Shown here: piece after piece, positions 11,611-25,754 of the stretch
How positions within the stretch are numbered: position 1 is the first letter of the stretch
Layout: each line of letters begins with the position of its first letter
Assembly (NCBI GenBank): GCA_013399855.1
Contig: VXAY01006827.1
Location: forward strand, 880,395 to 944,394
Direction: 5' to 3'
From: Oxyruncus cristatus
Taxonomy: Eukaryota > Chordata > Aves > Passeriformes > Cotingidae
Length of the DNA stretch: 64,000 nt
Notes under the pieces: generated by a model
Databases searched by the model: none
The model's input: only the letters and a program-made list of their open reading frames with translations
Told to the model about the DNA's origin: nothing
Position numbers and translations under genes: made by a program

Positions 11611-14600
11611 ACACGATGCTGTGCAGAAAAAGCATGTCAGACTCTGTAGTTTTCCATTTGCTCCCTCAAAAACGTACCAAAATTTATACAAAGTTTCAGA
11701 GCATTGCCTGTCTGTCTCTCCTGTGGCTGTATTTGCTGTAATTGAGTCGTTATGTGTGGGAATTTCATGAGCATTACCCCTGCGTTATTTTATTACAGAG
11801 AAATAATTTGGCTATTGACAAACTTCGGTAGAAAAAGTAAATATACTCTAATGGATCCGTAACTCAGCAAATGATTCAAAATCTGGCCCTGCACTATGAT
11901 GCTGTGAGTAGATATTTATCTTCAGGCAGTCAGCTTTAGAAAATAGCGAGGTAATGTATTTTCTCTGAGAAGTCTGAGCACTAAAAAACCTGCGTCTTAT
12001 CCAATGTCAGGCATGAGGGAGAATTGGCCCTGTACCTCATGGAAAGTCAAGGAGGAAAAGGGCCTGTTCATCTTAACTTTAATACCGAATTTCCATCTGC
12101 TGCAGTTGGAAATTGCAGAGATATCACACGTATACAATAGGGATTTATTATAGAGGCAGCAACTCATCCTTAACCACAGCAATGATACTGGGCCTCTGTT
12201 ATATAGCTGTCTTTAGTGTGTAGACATGCTGATATGTTTGCTCAATAAAACCCAGCTTTCAAGACATACTGTTAAGTTTACAGGATCACCAGAGTGAGAG
12301 GGATAAAGCTGGAAAAGAAGAAAAGCAGAAGCGAATTAATGCAATAAAGGCTAGGATTTAACAGACAGGGTTGAGTAAAATAAGTGTGAAACAACAGGTG
12401 TCACTGACTCTTATCAGCATTTTTAATTAACACCTGTTTTTAGCCCAGAGTACTTTGGAAGAGTATGTTGGAGTGTGTCTGTATTTAAAGATAAAGATAG
12501 GCTGTTGAGGAGTTCCTAAGTAGTGAGAGGTTGGAGGAATGAAGAGGTTTGGGGGCGGGGGGAGCCTGTGTTTGCTGGGTGGGTCTCAGTTGCAGCTTAG
12601 AGAAACCTCAAGGAAAGCCACTACGATGAAATTGCAAGGTAGGGAAATACTGCTATGGCAACAAAATATATTCTCTTCAAAGAAAATGAGTATGAAAGAG
12701 GAGGAAAAAAAAGGAATGTAGGAAATTCAAAGGAAGCACAGATTACTAGACAGAATCTAGTTTAAAAAGAAATAAATTTTAATAGTTTCGATTTATATAA
12801 TAATATTTCATTATAGTAATAAATTTATGTTATCCAGACTTTTATAGCATCTACTATGGAAAATCTCAGAAGACTTGACAGATATGAAAGAATTCTCATA
12901 TGGAAGAATTCTGATTCACAGCAGGAAAGGTTTGTTGTTGCTTCCAACAGTCCTATTCTTCAGTGGTCTGTCCTGCAAGACCCCAGGCTGAAGTGATTGG
13001 CCAACACCACATGGAAAGCATATGACATAAATGTTCATAAAATGAGAATTTTTAAACTAATATTTATTTGGTGTAGGTATGAGGCAGTTCTGGAGTGTTA
13101 AACTAATGCTGGTTTATAGTTAATTTGAGCAAAGTTCAACAAATAAACAACATATCTTTCTTTATACCTAAACTCACTACTTTTTCTAGGCTATTTCATA
13201 TATTTGGGCTATTTCTTGCTGAATATGTATTTTAAGGGTTTAAAAGATCCCTTATTATTAAACTACTTCATTCAAAAACTAAGTTGGTTCACTTGAATAT
13301 CTGACTCAAAACGTAGAAATCCTGTCCTGAGAAGAAGCATGTGTGTTTGGTGGAGTCATCTGAACTATTTCACACAGAAACACATATAGGTTTCCTAGAG
13401 CAGAATATCACCCTGAAAGATAGGAATCACAGGGTAAGATTATTAACTTCTTTTTTTATGTTCAGTTTGGGAATGACTTCAAGATTCACAGCCTGTTACA
13501 GCCCTCAAGGGCTTTCTATGGTCAGAGAGTCATACTGTCTGGCTCCCCTTATTAGCTTTCTCTTTCCTCCTATTTTTTTAATTTGGTTTGCTTGTTTGTT
13601 TTCTTGCTTCGTACCAGAGGGTACTCTTTGATGTGAAGGGCATTCGGTTCTATGCCCAAAAATCTATTAAGTTATAGGTGGATTTCCTTTAGGTCAGAGG
13701 TAGGTAGTTTGGCAGTATCCTTCAAGTAACAGAAATTTTGGGTGCCTTGAGATAGCTGTATTTTTGGTTTTGTATATTGTATTTTCTCAAGGTTATTCAC
13801 TAACTCTTACCTGAGACCTATTTGTGTGTGACCTTCAAAAAGGTTCCATAAGGGATTTCTTTTTAAACAAGTCGCTCAGGCCCCAAATCCAGCACTTCAC
13901 TTAACATGCCCATATTTAGGGCCTATAGAAAATTATAGGTCATAAACTTATACATTAATGCTTTGCTAAGTCTGGGCCTGAAGGGATGTATAGATTATAC
14001 CTGGACAACCTTAAGAGCTCCTGCATCTAAAATACAATTTAGGAGATTATCCCCTTGACTCACATACATATAGACCCAGTGGCTGTTTCTCCATTAGCCT
14101 TTGGTGCTCTGCAGCGCTTTCTCTTGGTCAGCTTGAGTGTATCTTAGAAGGTAAAAAGGTTTGTGTGTCCTGTTCAAAAGAGCTCATAACCTAAAATCCC
14201 AGTAGCATAATAGCAGGAGCTTGGCAAAATAATACTACCAAGCATCTCAGAGGTTCCAATGCATCCACGGATCCTTCTGCCTCTTCCCTACTAACTTACA
14301 GAATCGTTGGTGAATCTCAACCAATTTAACAGAGGGTAGAAGTCTCAGAAATAAGCAAATGCCTGCAAGTTTTGTGAAAATCAGCAACCAGTTGGGGTTA
14401 AATAGAGTGCAGGAGGTTATCTCTGTCCCAAAAAAGCTACAGTGAAAGTTCAGCAGATAGATGTTCTGCCAATCAAGACATGCCCTGCTTAACACCAAAC
14501 ACTGTCCCCATTGCCTCTTGCTCCAGCCGTTGCTGGGAGAAGGACAGTGTATTGTCTGGAGCATATTTTGGCAGGGTACTTTGGGAACAGCAAGAGGTGC

Positions 14601-17600
14601 TGTGTAGGAGGAAGCAGAAGATAGGTTCATTGGAGAGTTCCTGGTCCTCAGACAGAATTCAGTTTTCTGCAACTATCTTATTTAAAATAGGGTGTCCTAC
14701 TGAACTCATCAGGGTGAAATCATGTCAGGTTTTGGTTGACTTTTGCTTAAAGTGTTTTGGTTTTGTTTCCTTTCTTATGAAATGTAAGATCTTGATGTAT
14801 TTATTCTTCTCCAGGAACTCTAAGTGCCAATATTTCAGCATTCACTATAAAATGCAGGATATAAGTCTTTGACTAAAACTGTGCTTTATACATGGCAGAT
14901 TACATAGCAATCTAAGTCATCGGAATTTTCTGAAATCTCTACTTTAAAATATTTCATTAAAGTTCAATAGAATTTCAGTGCTGTCGTTGTAAGGATGCGC
15001 TGAAGTTACATCATCCGTACCCAGCTTCATAACACATGGGTGTTTTTCACGTGAAATGTGTGAGTCTTTAGGCCCTGGTTTTGTAGATGGGCTCTGAAGC
15101 TGTGTTCTGATCCACAGCGACATGCCGAAAGCAGTGGTGTTCTGTTCAACAGCTCGTCGAAAACCGATCTGTCCCCGTTTAAATCAACCACTCAGCAACC
15201 TAACCGCACACTTTTCACGTGCTTTAACTTGATAATCTCTAATTATTCTGGCTCAGAATTCCAGTGAAACGGGGTTCGGAGTAATCTGACGGATGTCATT
15301 CTTTATTTTAATATTGTCTCATTTAAAAGGAAAATATTTCAGATAATAACAACATATTTTGAGGGGGGGGGGAAGAATGAAAACCATTTCTGTTCCAAAA
15401 ATTGCTGATATGAGAATTTATGGGGAAACTGCTCCTTTTATGAATAATTATTATTATTGTGTTTAAGAAATGGGCAAGATGCCTAGAAATTGAATGAAAG
15501 AATGAGCTATTAAATTGAAATATTAAATGAAATAACTGAATTAAAAGTGATCATGTAAACCCAGCAGTAAGTGGTGGGAGCTGTAGCTGATTGAACATAT
15601 TTTCATCATCTGTTTTGTATGCTTAAATACAATTGCTTGATGTAAGTAAACACTTGATTGATATTCTGAATACTTTAAAATCTGCATATGCATCATGGAA
15701 TACTGAACAATTAAAACTTAATTTCAGTGTAGTTTGATTACATGTAAATTATATCAATATTCATTTTTTCCTGTTCCGTTTGCTCAGTGTATATTTAATA
15801 TCCACTTTCGGAATGCGTATCACTCTTGATTGGACTGTGAGATGAGGAGGACTCTGAAATTTCTTCCATTAAAAAGGATTGCCTTATAAATATTGTTTGT
15901 GCCACAGCTCTTCCCCTGCAGATTATTTTCTAAATGTTGTGTACTCTTATTGAAGACAAGGAAAAAAACTGCTGCAGCCCTCCTTTATCAGCCCAGCACA
16001 AGGAATATGCTTACATGGTCGATGAGCATGTCTAAGAAGGCTTGTTGGTTGTAACTAGTCCCTAAAGAAATGTTTCCATCTTTTCTGCGCTATATTTCTT
16101 GCTTGCATGAGCTCCCTCTCCCTTCCCTTCCTCCTCCCTCCAAATGATTTTTTTTTTTCCTGGTTCCTGGAGGTCTTACGAGGCATTTTAATTTTATGGC
16201 TAAATATTGCAAGCATTTTCGAGTTGACCATTTTCAGCATGAAAAATGTATCTCTAAGTGACCACATTCAATTTAGCTGTTGTCATGTACACATGACTAA
16301 ATTTTGCCTTTTGATATATTTGTAGAACCTCTCATAAAACCCAAAGAGACTTCTTTTCCCTTCTCTGCAGGCTGCAATCCATGCACGTTGTTTCGAACAA
16401 CAGTATTTGAAATTATTTATATCTGGACATCCAACAGGAGGAAACCCTGGCCATTTGATGCTCTTTTTATTTATGCCAGTGAACAGGATAGCCTCTCTGA
16501 AGTTACAGATAACATATTTTTTTACTACTTATGTATTTTATTTAGGAATAGAGGGCTTTCCTGGCATCTTGTTAGTTAAGTCACATCCCAAAATACAGGC
16601 AGGCATCAGGTCTGCCACTTCACCAGGAAGGCAGGTTTGGATTCTTCTCTGCCTTGACCATTTTTGACCTGCATGACCTTTGTCATACCACTCGCATTTC
16701 CCCTTGATTTCCTTGTCCACACTAGTAACCCCTTTTTATATTTTTGTAGAATACAGAGAAATGTTGCGTACGTGAATATAATAACAGTATTATTTTATTA
16801 TATGAGAATTTGAAGTTAATATTGTATCTACTAAATGGCTGGCAGGGAGATGTTTTCCTGTATGTCCTGCATAGTTAATTGCACTTTGAGAGTTTTAATC
16901 TTGAAGGTCATATTTCTGTTGCCTGTCACTTTGACCAAACAAGTGGCTGAGCTTCATGGTTTGTAGGCGGATTTCCTTATCTCTCTTTTTCAAGAGACAT
17001 GTAAGTCTTGATTGCTGGAGTTATTGTGAAACAAGAAGTAAGTTGCAAGGTGGAGGAAAGGGTGGGAAGACACCAGGGCTCCGTAGATTCCATTTTAGAG
17101 AGCAAATATTGTGCCTTGTGATTGTGGCAAAAGGGAGAGTGTTTTGCTTGGGGTTTTTTTCCTTGTTTGAGGAGCTGATAAACTATAAGTGAGTGTGCTG
17201 ACAACAGCAAGAGGTCTTCCCATGACAAAACATGCTTTGTAAAACAGACATTATTGGCTTGAGGTTGGTCTTATGCTGTATAGACCTCTCCTTAATGGTT
17301 CCTGTAGATGAAAACCAACACAATTTTTATACCGAAGAGATTCAAAATAGCCATTATCTTCTAGTAAAGCTAGGCTAAAAAACCCTGGATATTCCTGATG
17401 ATTTCATAGTTTGCCTTAATAATGCAAACTTGTCACTTGTCTTTGAAACCTTCACCTTATTTTAAAGTAATTCCATTTATAATAAATTATGAAGTAACTG
17501 GGACTGTTATTTCCAGTGTTCTTGGTTTGGGAAGAGCATTTCTTAGATACTCTTTATTCCACCTTTTTTTTCCTTGGTACAGATCTGAAAATAATGAACT

Positions 17601-20153
17601 AACTTCACAGTTTTATGAATAGGGGCCATAATGGGACTGAAGTATGTATGCTGATTAAAGGAAAAAAAAATTGAAATCTTTGTGATACTACAAAGAAATG
17701 ACAGCTAAGGCTGTTCTGCTGTAAAATCAAATGAAAAAAATACTTTACATTTTTTGGTTGCAGACATTTTTTCCTTGGCTAAAGCAAATGTAATTCAAAT
17801 AGTCTGTACAGTGATAACTTTGGGAAAACAAAATAATGATAGACATTCCTTTTAACTAGTCGTATAGCTGGTTTCTGTTTGGTTTCCAATTTCCCCTCCA
17901 AGTACTACGAATGAGTATTTAATCTGTAATGAGGAAAAAAAAAATGTGCCAGAAAAAAAAAATATATACACGATAGCTGTTCAAGATAAGCATATTTTAA
18001 CATGTACTTATTTGTCTTAATTAAAGCATAGCTTCAGAGGCAGCATGACAACACAACGTATTTTAATGGAAAAACCTTCGTAGGAATGATGTTGACAAGC
18101 TTCAAACACTAGAATAAAATGGGGGTGCACTGCCTCTTCCCCAGTGATCAAGAGGTTAACTTTAATTCGTGTCCTCCCCTCCCCTCCCTTAAACTGGTTC
18201 TGTGAGGAGGGCTGCAAATTAGTACTTGGAAAACACAGCAGGGAGATTAGCTTTAGGGAGGAAAGGACTCCCCACTCCAGCTCTTAGGAACCTCGCCTGG
18301 AGAGTGCATTTCCTTCTCTGCTGCAGCTAACGCATTATGCCTTCTTGTCGCGAATGCTATTCCTTGAAGGAAAAGTCCTCTCTGGTTCTATCTTGCAATC
18401 TGCTGAATCATTCCGAGTGTGTGGTGGAAGGGAGCGATGAGGCTGTAAGGAGAGGGAGGCAGAAAACCGCTGAGGCTTTTGCCAGAAACAGGAATCCCGG
18501 TATGGTGCCTCTTATGGGACTCCTTTACCCGCTAAGGGGAAGGAGGATTCCCATCTTTCCTCTTCTTCACACCGTCCTGAGGAGGAGCTAGATGATTGCC
18601 CACTGATTCCTAAGATACCGCCAAGGCACAAACTGTATAAATTCTGGTATCCATGTCATGCTGCCTGACAATATTCATTTGGCAAACACAGACCCTGAGA
18701 AATCACAATGCTGCTTTTTGCCCCAGTCATCTCCTTCCTAAACTTCAAGTATCTACAACTTTGTACAACTTTCAACAATCTACATTGTTGAAATATAACA
18801 GGTGAAAAGGGGAAAAATTTACCAGTAATGGGAAAAATACAGAAATCATTTTACGTGGAATCAATCTTTTACCTCCCAAATGAAATAAAACTGGGGTATT
18901 TTGTTGTTTTGCATTTCTAAAAATAATCCCCAAATCTATTTTCATAGATAATTTTAAACAGTTAAACATGTGGAATAGAAGAAAATGTGTACAAATAGAA
19001 TCACTTTCTCGTAGTATATTGTCACATAATAGTTATCTACATCTAGTGTAAGAGAGGCGTTGGCCCAACGCAGAATTTGCCATTGGGATTGGCATTTGCC
19101 AGTGCCACGTTGTGCATATATATCCTCCGAAAGCTTCGGATGGATGGCTTGTTTCCTCCCACTTCTGTGGAATTCCAAAGGATTGCAAGCAGCAGGATAT
19201 ACACAGCCTCGCAGTGTGTCCGCCCCATGTGGGTATTGGCTGTAATTCCCAGGAGATTGTGTGTGGTGTCTGGGTAGGAAGAAGGTGCCAGTCTGTCACC
19301 ACAAATGGAAAGAGCTGTTGTTCAGCAAGCCCTCAACACACCAAAGGAATGGTCTCAGTGTGCCATGGAACAGCCCTCCTGGCTTAACTGTAAAGGTGAA
19401 GTTCCACATCCACGCTGCCCCCTCCTGCTCCACCGCATCTCTAGGTGATACTGATGTGGTGCCTTCTAGAGCGCATCTAGGAGTAATTTTTGCTTGTGAT
19501 TTTTGCTCTTTTCCCCCCTAATTTTACCTCATTGACACAGTCTTCTTCACCACAGAATCTCAGAAAACTCTCAGGAGTCTGTGCGAGTACTGGGATAAGG
19601 TGGTTATGAGACAAAACAGTGTCACCCCCTACCTTCTCAGTCCCTAAGGATTCCTGACTCTTTAGGATGACTCGACTAGATTATCATCTTCAGAAATAAG
19701 TATTGAGGGGTCTGCAAAGCCAAAACTCAATAAAAATTTCTACAGGGACCTCCCAAGTCATGTGAGATTTGGGATTAGTACTTTCTGTAGAGGATTTTGA
19801 GGTTTCTTCCGGCATTGTTGGGGATACCATTTATCTATGTTGTGGCTGATATCTTTGTAAAGGACTGATTTGTTATGATGTACAGTTCGGCTCCCTTCAG
19901 ACTCAGCTAGATCTGATGGGACTCAACACTGAACATAACACTTCCTGAAGGTTTTAAACCATGAAGAAGGCTAAGGGGTAGCCACTGTCCTACCTCACAG
20001 CTCTGCAATCTGAATGTGAGCCTATCGAGTTTCCCCAATAAAGCTTTAGCATCGCTTTTCATAAGTATTGCAGGACTTTGTCTGTCCATTAGCAATATTC
20101 GATGCAGCTCCTACATTAACCTCAGCAAGTGACATGTTTCCTTTTTCATTCAG

Positions 20154-20217
20154 GTATGAAAGGTTTGAAAAAGCGTTTCTGCTTGCTGTCGACATAGGGG
20201 CTCGGGACCTGTTCATG
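20154..20217 (+). CDS. WDPCP: WDPCP internal exon (YERFEKAFLLAVDIGARDLFM)
   Basis: A 64-base microexon-sized coding exon of WDPCP. Its first base (G) completes the arginine codon split at 505. Twenty-one codons follow, starting YERFEKAFLLAVD and ending GARDLFM. This is one of the most conserved blocks of the family and lies in the predicted alpha-helical C-terminal region. The acceptor is TTTTTCATTCAG|G and the donor is ATG|GTGAGT, both strong U2-type sites. It leaves in phase 0, which fits the exon at 26260. The reading frame continues past the donor into intron for about 14 codons before a stop, so an ORF finder sees a longer spurious frame here. No start codon belongs to this exon. Confidence 0.95.
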
Positions 20218-23196
20218 GTGAGTCATTTTTGGAGACAGAGGCTGTTGCCGGGATGTTAAAATGGTTCCGTGTCATTTGCAGTCTTGGACACATACTGAAG
20301 ACAGAACTGTTCTACCTGCTTTGCCCTTTGCCATCATGGAACTCATCAGTAGGGATTAAGTGTCTTTAGAGTAATTGACATTTTCCCCAGCATGGCCTAG
20401 AGGCTATCCTTTATTTTTCAGGAATTGTTGCGTATGTTTTTTAACTTTCACCTTCTTCATCTGACCTGATGTGGGTGAATGTCATCTTTCACTCTGATAA
20501 GCTTAAACGTTTCTAATGTGTTCCTTTAAGTCCAACTGCTGCATCCTGGACACAAGAGCTGCCCATATCCTGGGGATCCTGAATGCTCTTAGTTTGTCCC
20601 TTAGAGTTTTGTGAAAAGTGACAAATTATGAACGCCTCTGCTGGTACTTTTAAAACAACAAAGCTCAGCAGCGTCAACACAGGGGTTTTAACATTTTGTG
20701 CACTCTCTGCCCCCTCCCATTTAATTAGCTACAAAAGTAAAATTAACCATCTCTTAGAAGGTCCTCTGTGTGAGCTCTGCAGGAGGTTCTTGTTTTATAA
20801 GATCGTGCACCACAATGTCACAGTGAGGTCAGATGGACAAAGCCAGTCGTGCTCTCCTAGTCTCTCAGCATGTTGCTGCTCCACAGCTGATTTCATTGTT
20901 TTCAAAGAAACAATAGGAAAGGGCTTGTTGAAAAAAAAGCCCTTTGAACGATTCGTTTGCTTGACTCTTTTGCATAATGAAGACATTCTGTTGTTTAAAT
21001 TAAGCTTTGACACTAGATGTTAATATCATTTATCCCATTAAGTCACTTGCCCTGCTAGTTTGATCTTGATATTTAAATTGTATGTTAAATTACACAATTA
21101 AATCCTGCTTTTAGGGGTTATGAAAATTCCCTTCTAATTATATAAAAAGTTGTGTGAACCTTTTGATGTTTTTTTCACAGCTCTAATCATCTGGCTTGTT
21201 CCATCTAATTAGAAAGATGTGAATGCTGCGATAAACTTTCCTAAGTATGCATCAAAAGAATGTGATGGAAATGTCAGACTTTTAGGAAATTCATTACATG
21301 TTCTGTGTTTACTCTCCTCGATTTTTCCTCTTTTTAGATCGTCTTTTTCTTTTTCTCTTTTTACTGAACATAACCTCTTCAGTACAAATTTTATACCTAA
21401 GCGCTGCCGCAGCTACATATAAGATTCCGACTGTAGGATGTCTGGAGCAGCTTTTTGTTGAGGGCTCTCCCACTGTACAGATAATAAATTCTCCCTAATT
21501 TTAGCCATTCTGGCAGAATCAATGACCCCGCATTTGGCCTGCCATATAAAGGGCCCTCTTTCATATGGCTGAGAGCATTTCCTACATGATCTGTTTCTCT
21601 TTCCTTCCCTTTGCTGGCAGCAGGATTGAGGGAGGACCTCTGTTCTGGGGGGGGAACACCAGTGTTGGGTCATGAGATGGGTGCACAGCTGCTAACAAGA
21701 GGGAGGGACTGTCAGTATCTAGTTCCACAGCTGATACCGTGTTCTACTCTCAGCAAAAAAGTCCTCCAATTTTCTTCAAGAGGAAGTTCAACGTTCACTG
21801 AGAAATTAACTCTATCCTTTCCTACTCTTTCTTTTTCCGTTCCTCTCTCAACACCTACTCTTCATTTCCCATCCTACCAATGCCCTTCATCATAAACTAT
21901 GATTTCCATATATAAACTATATATTTCCAAAGAGTTCCTCCTGGCTTATGTTACTGTGAGATCAAAACCAGTTCTTTAATGTCCTTGTTCTGCTTGCATT
22001 ACCTTTGAGAATCCTCATAGTTTCCCCTAAATTATGCAACAAGCAGCTCACATACCTGCCTCCTCTGGGGAAATGTGCTTTTGCTAATTCATTGTGTAAG
22101 TTATAATGAACAAACTTTACAATAAGCTAACAGTGACACTACTGCAAGACCACTAAGTACAGGACTCAAGAAGTTTAAACATGCATAGGTCATTAAGAGT
22201 ATTTATTTGTGCCATGGTCATTTCTAGGGAATTTGGCTTCATTGTGCTTAATACTGTGAAAATTAGATAGCCTGTTCCTTGAGACCTTACAGTCCTTCTA
22301 GGTATTAATATAACAATACTACTGCTAAGCAAGGTTTGTGCATCCCTCACTTCTGCTTAATACTGAATGATTCCTGTATATTGTTTATATGAATCAAAAT
22401 GCAATTAATAATATACAACTTGACTTTACATATGTTTAAACCCTTTTTATCCATTTTTAAAACCTCACATGGCTCTAGGAGTCACATCACCTTATTCCGG
22501 TTAATTAATGGGATGTCAAGAAGAAATACTCTAGATAAAGATATCTGATGACATAGGCAAAATGAGAAAGAAAAAAATCTGTTTATTAAAGGAGAACAGA
22601 GAAGGAACAAAAAAGAAAGGATAGAGAGGAGCAGATGTAACATAGGCTGAGGGGATGCAAACACTGAATAGTCATCATCCAGGACTTCTAAGAAAATGTC
22701 CTACGTCTTGGAGAATTTATCCCGAGCATCTCTTTCACCAAACAGGGCTCTGCAGCATTCCGATTATTTGCTTCGAAATTATTGCAAAGAAGTTTGAGGA
22801 AATGCTATCTGAGGGCTAATTTCCTTCATAGAAATTAGAAAGAAAAACAAAACAAAAAAAAAGAAGCTTAGGGGTTAGTCCTATGGCTATAGCGTCACTG
22901 GTATGATGCCATAACAAGACACACATCCACTGCTGTGTCTCTCCACAAGCTCTAACCTCACGTCACATCTGAAGTCCATCAATTAATATTATCTCCTACA
23001 AAGTTCAATAAAAAAATAAAACTGAAAGGGACACAGTATCATGAACAACAGCTCCATTTATTGGACAGCGACTGACCCAATCTGTGACAGAAAAGATCAA
23101 GCAGTGGAAGGGTTGTTAGCTTGAAATCCTTTTATAGTACGTTCCAGCTCTCAGCTGCTGAAAATTCAAAAGGCCATCCCACGTACCACAGGTAGC

Positions 23197-23214
23197 AAAA
23201 AAAAAAAAAAAAAA
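23197..23214. repeat. A18 homopolymer
   Basis: Eighteen A residues followed by GGCGAGGAAAAG. There is no recognisable retroposed gene or SINE upstream. Confidence 0.95.
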
Positions 23215-25174
23215 GGCGAGGAAAAGACACTTTAATAAAACTGTCAGATCTTGGGTGATACGCTGATGAGGAAAGTGCATGCTTCGAAGAAATGTTGGAG
23301 TGTTGCCCAGAAATATCCCATAGACAAATGCACATCAGTGTTTCAAATGACTTCTGCTCGCCAAGGGCCAGCTCTGTGAGTCACAAAGGTGAGGGTAAAA
23401 GAGGAAGTAGTCCAAAAAGTAAGCAAACTGTTAAATGACAAAATACAGCCCTTTCAGCGAGCTCCTGATAAGCAGCTGAAAATTGTTTTTATTGTTGCCA
23501 TTGTTTTTGAGAAGGATGTGATCTTTGGACAGATAAATTCTTAGGTACCTGTGTGGAAAAAAAGTCTGTCATGAATGCTCAGGTAATTTAATTCTCTTTT
23601 TTCTGTCATTCTTTAAAGCACCTTGTAATCTGGTGTTCCTTCTTTCTCTTTTTTTATTTTCTAGTGTAATTCTACTCACAGAGTTATAAATTCATAGAAA
23701 AATCCAATTTTGCTTGTTCGTTTGAATGAGAAACACCTAAATTTAACCTGAAATGGTCTGATTAGATTTTATTTCTGTAATCTTTTATTTCTAGAGCTTG
23801 TTTAGAGAGGAGACAAAAGCTACTTTTTTTTAATTCTTCTTCATGACAGCAACTTGAGGAATAACAAAGCAAGCCACTTACCAACCTACTGCTAACCTTT
23901 ATTTCTTACAAGGCCCCTGTTACCCAATGATGGATACGGGGCATCTTTACCCAAAACAGAAAACAGGCAAAACCAAGGTCTGAATTAACAGCTGCTTTGA
24001 CACACACAGAATGCACAACCTCTTCGCTGACAGGACTTCTTCATTTTCTGCAGCTGTTTCCATCCCTTCCCCAAGTTTATTATTTAAAATTGGATGGAGC
24101 TGTGCAATACTTCTCATAGTTTAAACTACAAAAAGACGATCATTAAGCGTTGTCAGAATGTATTTTAGGTATCTGCCTGTGCATTCAAATCTCTGTAAGT
24201 TCAGACTTGTCCCGGAGCCCTTGGGTTTTCTGTTGTTATCTGAATAAGCTGACAATATCTGCTGTTCGATCTTCATAGGAGTCATTCCTTGCTACTCAGG
24301 CCCTTTTCTCCCGACAGCCGTGTTAGACCGACAAAGAGAGGAAATCCAGAGTTCGCCACAAGTTCGTGACTCGTTACTTTGCTCCGAGACACTTGCGCAT
24401 TTTTGAAACCACACCTGTGTTTGTGAAGAGAAAGCTCTGCTGTCTCCTGCAGCCTGTGGGGATCCTGAAAGTCAGTTCCAGGCTTTCTTTCGTAATCAGT
24501 CTCAGTTCCCCTAACATTCTCAGTTTGGGTCTTTTTTTTTTTTTTATTTTATTATTTTTTATTGCTATTATTAAATGAGGGATTAATAAGGGCAGCACGT
24601 CTTTCTGCTGACATTACTCTCACTTTTTTTTCATATAATTTCTCTCTGTAGACTAAAGTCACTTTTCCTGTAAGAGTTTCTGTCATATTGATGAAGATGG
24701 CAGTAAATTCACACCAAGAAGGACAGTTTCACCTGAAATCTTCTGCATTACTGAGAATATAGTTGCTTTTATGGTAGGCAGAGGTCAATATTTCCAGCAA
24801 ATACTCCTTTTCCCTTTAAATTCCTGCATGGAGATGGATTGCAGAACAAAGGAATGACTCAAATCTCTGGATACCAAATGACATCTTCAGCAATTAAGTG
24901 CAGGGAAAAAAAAATTGCCAAACGTTCTTGGATTACCCTCACTTCCTGTGTCACAGTTCATGCACAGAGCAGCATGATGCCAAATGAGAAGGGGATTAAT
25001 TGTCTCTTTAGTAATGGTCAAGGATGAAACTTTACTTCGGTGGCCAAAACCAAGGGCAGTGAGACTGTAGTTTGTCAGCAGGAATATATTCTTCGACAAA
25101 TAGTGCTCTATGTAGTACTGGTGGTTTTCACTTCAAATATTAACACAAAATAAAAACCCTTGACTTTTGACAAG

Positions 25175-25430
25175 GTCGTGTAGGGATAGCACAAGGAGGA
25201 ATGGCTTTAAACTGTAAGACAGCAGATGTAGGTCAGATATTAGGAAGAAATTCTTCTCGGAAAGGGTGGTGACACAGGTTGCCCAGGGAAGCCCCATCCC
25301 TGTAAGTGTTCAAAGCCTCAATGGACAGGGCTTGGAGGAACCTGGTCTAGTGGAAGGTGTCCCTGCCCATGGCAGGGGATTGGAACAAGATGATGTTTAA
25401 GGCCCCTTCCAGTCCAAACTGTTCTATAAT
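25175..25430 (+). mobile_element. CR1 3'-end fragment
   Basis: Plus-strand CR1 3' UTR. It reads AGGTCAGATATTAGGAAGAA, TTGCCCAGGGAAGCCCCATC, CTTGGAGGAACCTGGTCTAG, GTGGAAGGTGTCCCTGCCCA and CTTCCAGTCCAAACTGTTCT, then ends in ATAATTGTATG. This order is diagnostic of young-to-middle-aged avian CR1. The copy is 5'-truncated to about 250 bases. Confidence 0.93.
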
Positions 25431-25754
25431 TGTATGTAACAATACAGCCCTGCTGCAGCCCTCTGATTTTTGACGCTAAACGAAGGACTAGATCCAGGAT
25501 ATTAATTCATACCAGACAGCAACATTTTTGGAAAGTTCCTTTTTGTCCAGGAGTGACTCAGGAATCATGTAGGCTGGGTGGATGTTAAAACCATTGAGCA
25601 GATACTGGTGCTCTTATTACCTCCAATATCAACACGAGGAGGACCAGCATCACCTTACTCAAAGAACAGTGAGTGAACATGACAGCTTTCAAACAAAAAT
25701 TAGTGCCTCCAGATCTTCACCCTAAAACTCATGTACCGGGTGAAAAGCTTCCTA

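Larger units (their letters stand above)
506..20153 (+). other. WDPCP: WDPCP intron, about 19.6 kb
   Basis: Phase 2 intron (donor GTGAAT, acceptor TTTTTCATTCAG). It contains three CR1 copies (about 1031-1490 minus strand, 3150-4665 plus strand, 10040-11610 plus strand), simple T/A tracts (for example T14 at 8227-8240 and G10 near 15363-15372), a purine-rich stretch at 5041-5330, and a CpG-retaining pocket at 14985-15300. The blocks 1491-3149, 4666-10039 and 11611-20153 hold no exon or RNA gene that I can support. The many 60-140 codon open frames there lack conserved motifs and look like chance. Confidence 0.85.

Noticed and set aside
14247..14872. Opposed 141- and 130-codon open frames
   Set aside because: Overlapping antisense frames with no family resemblance inside a large intron.
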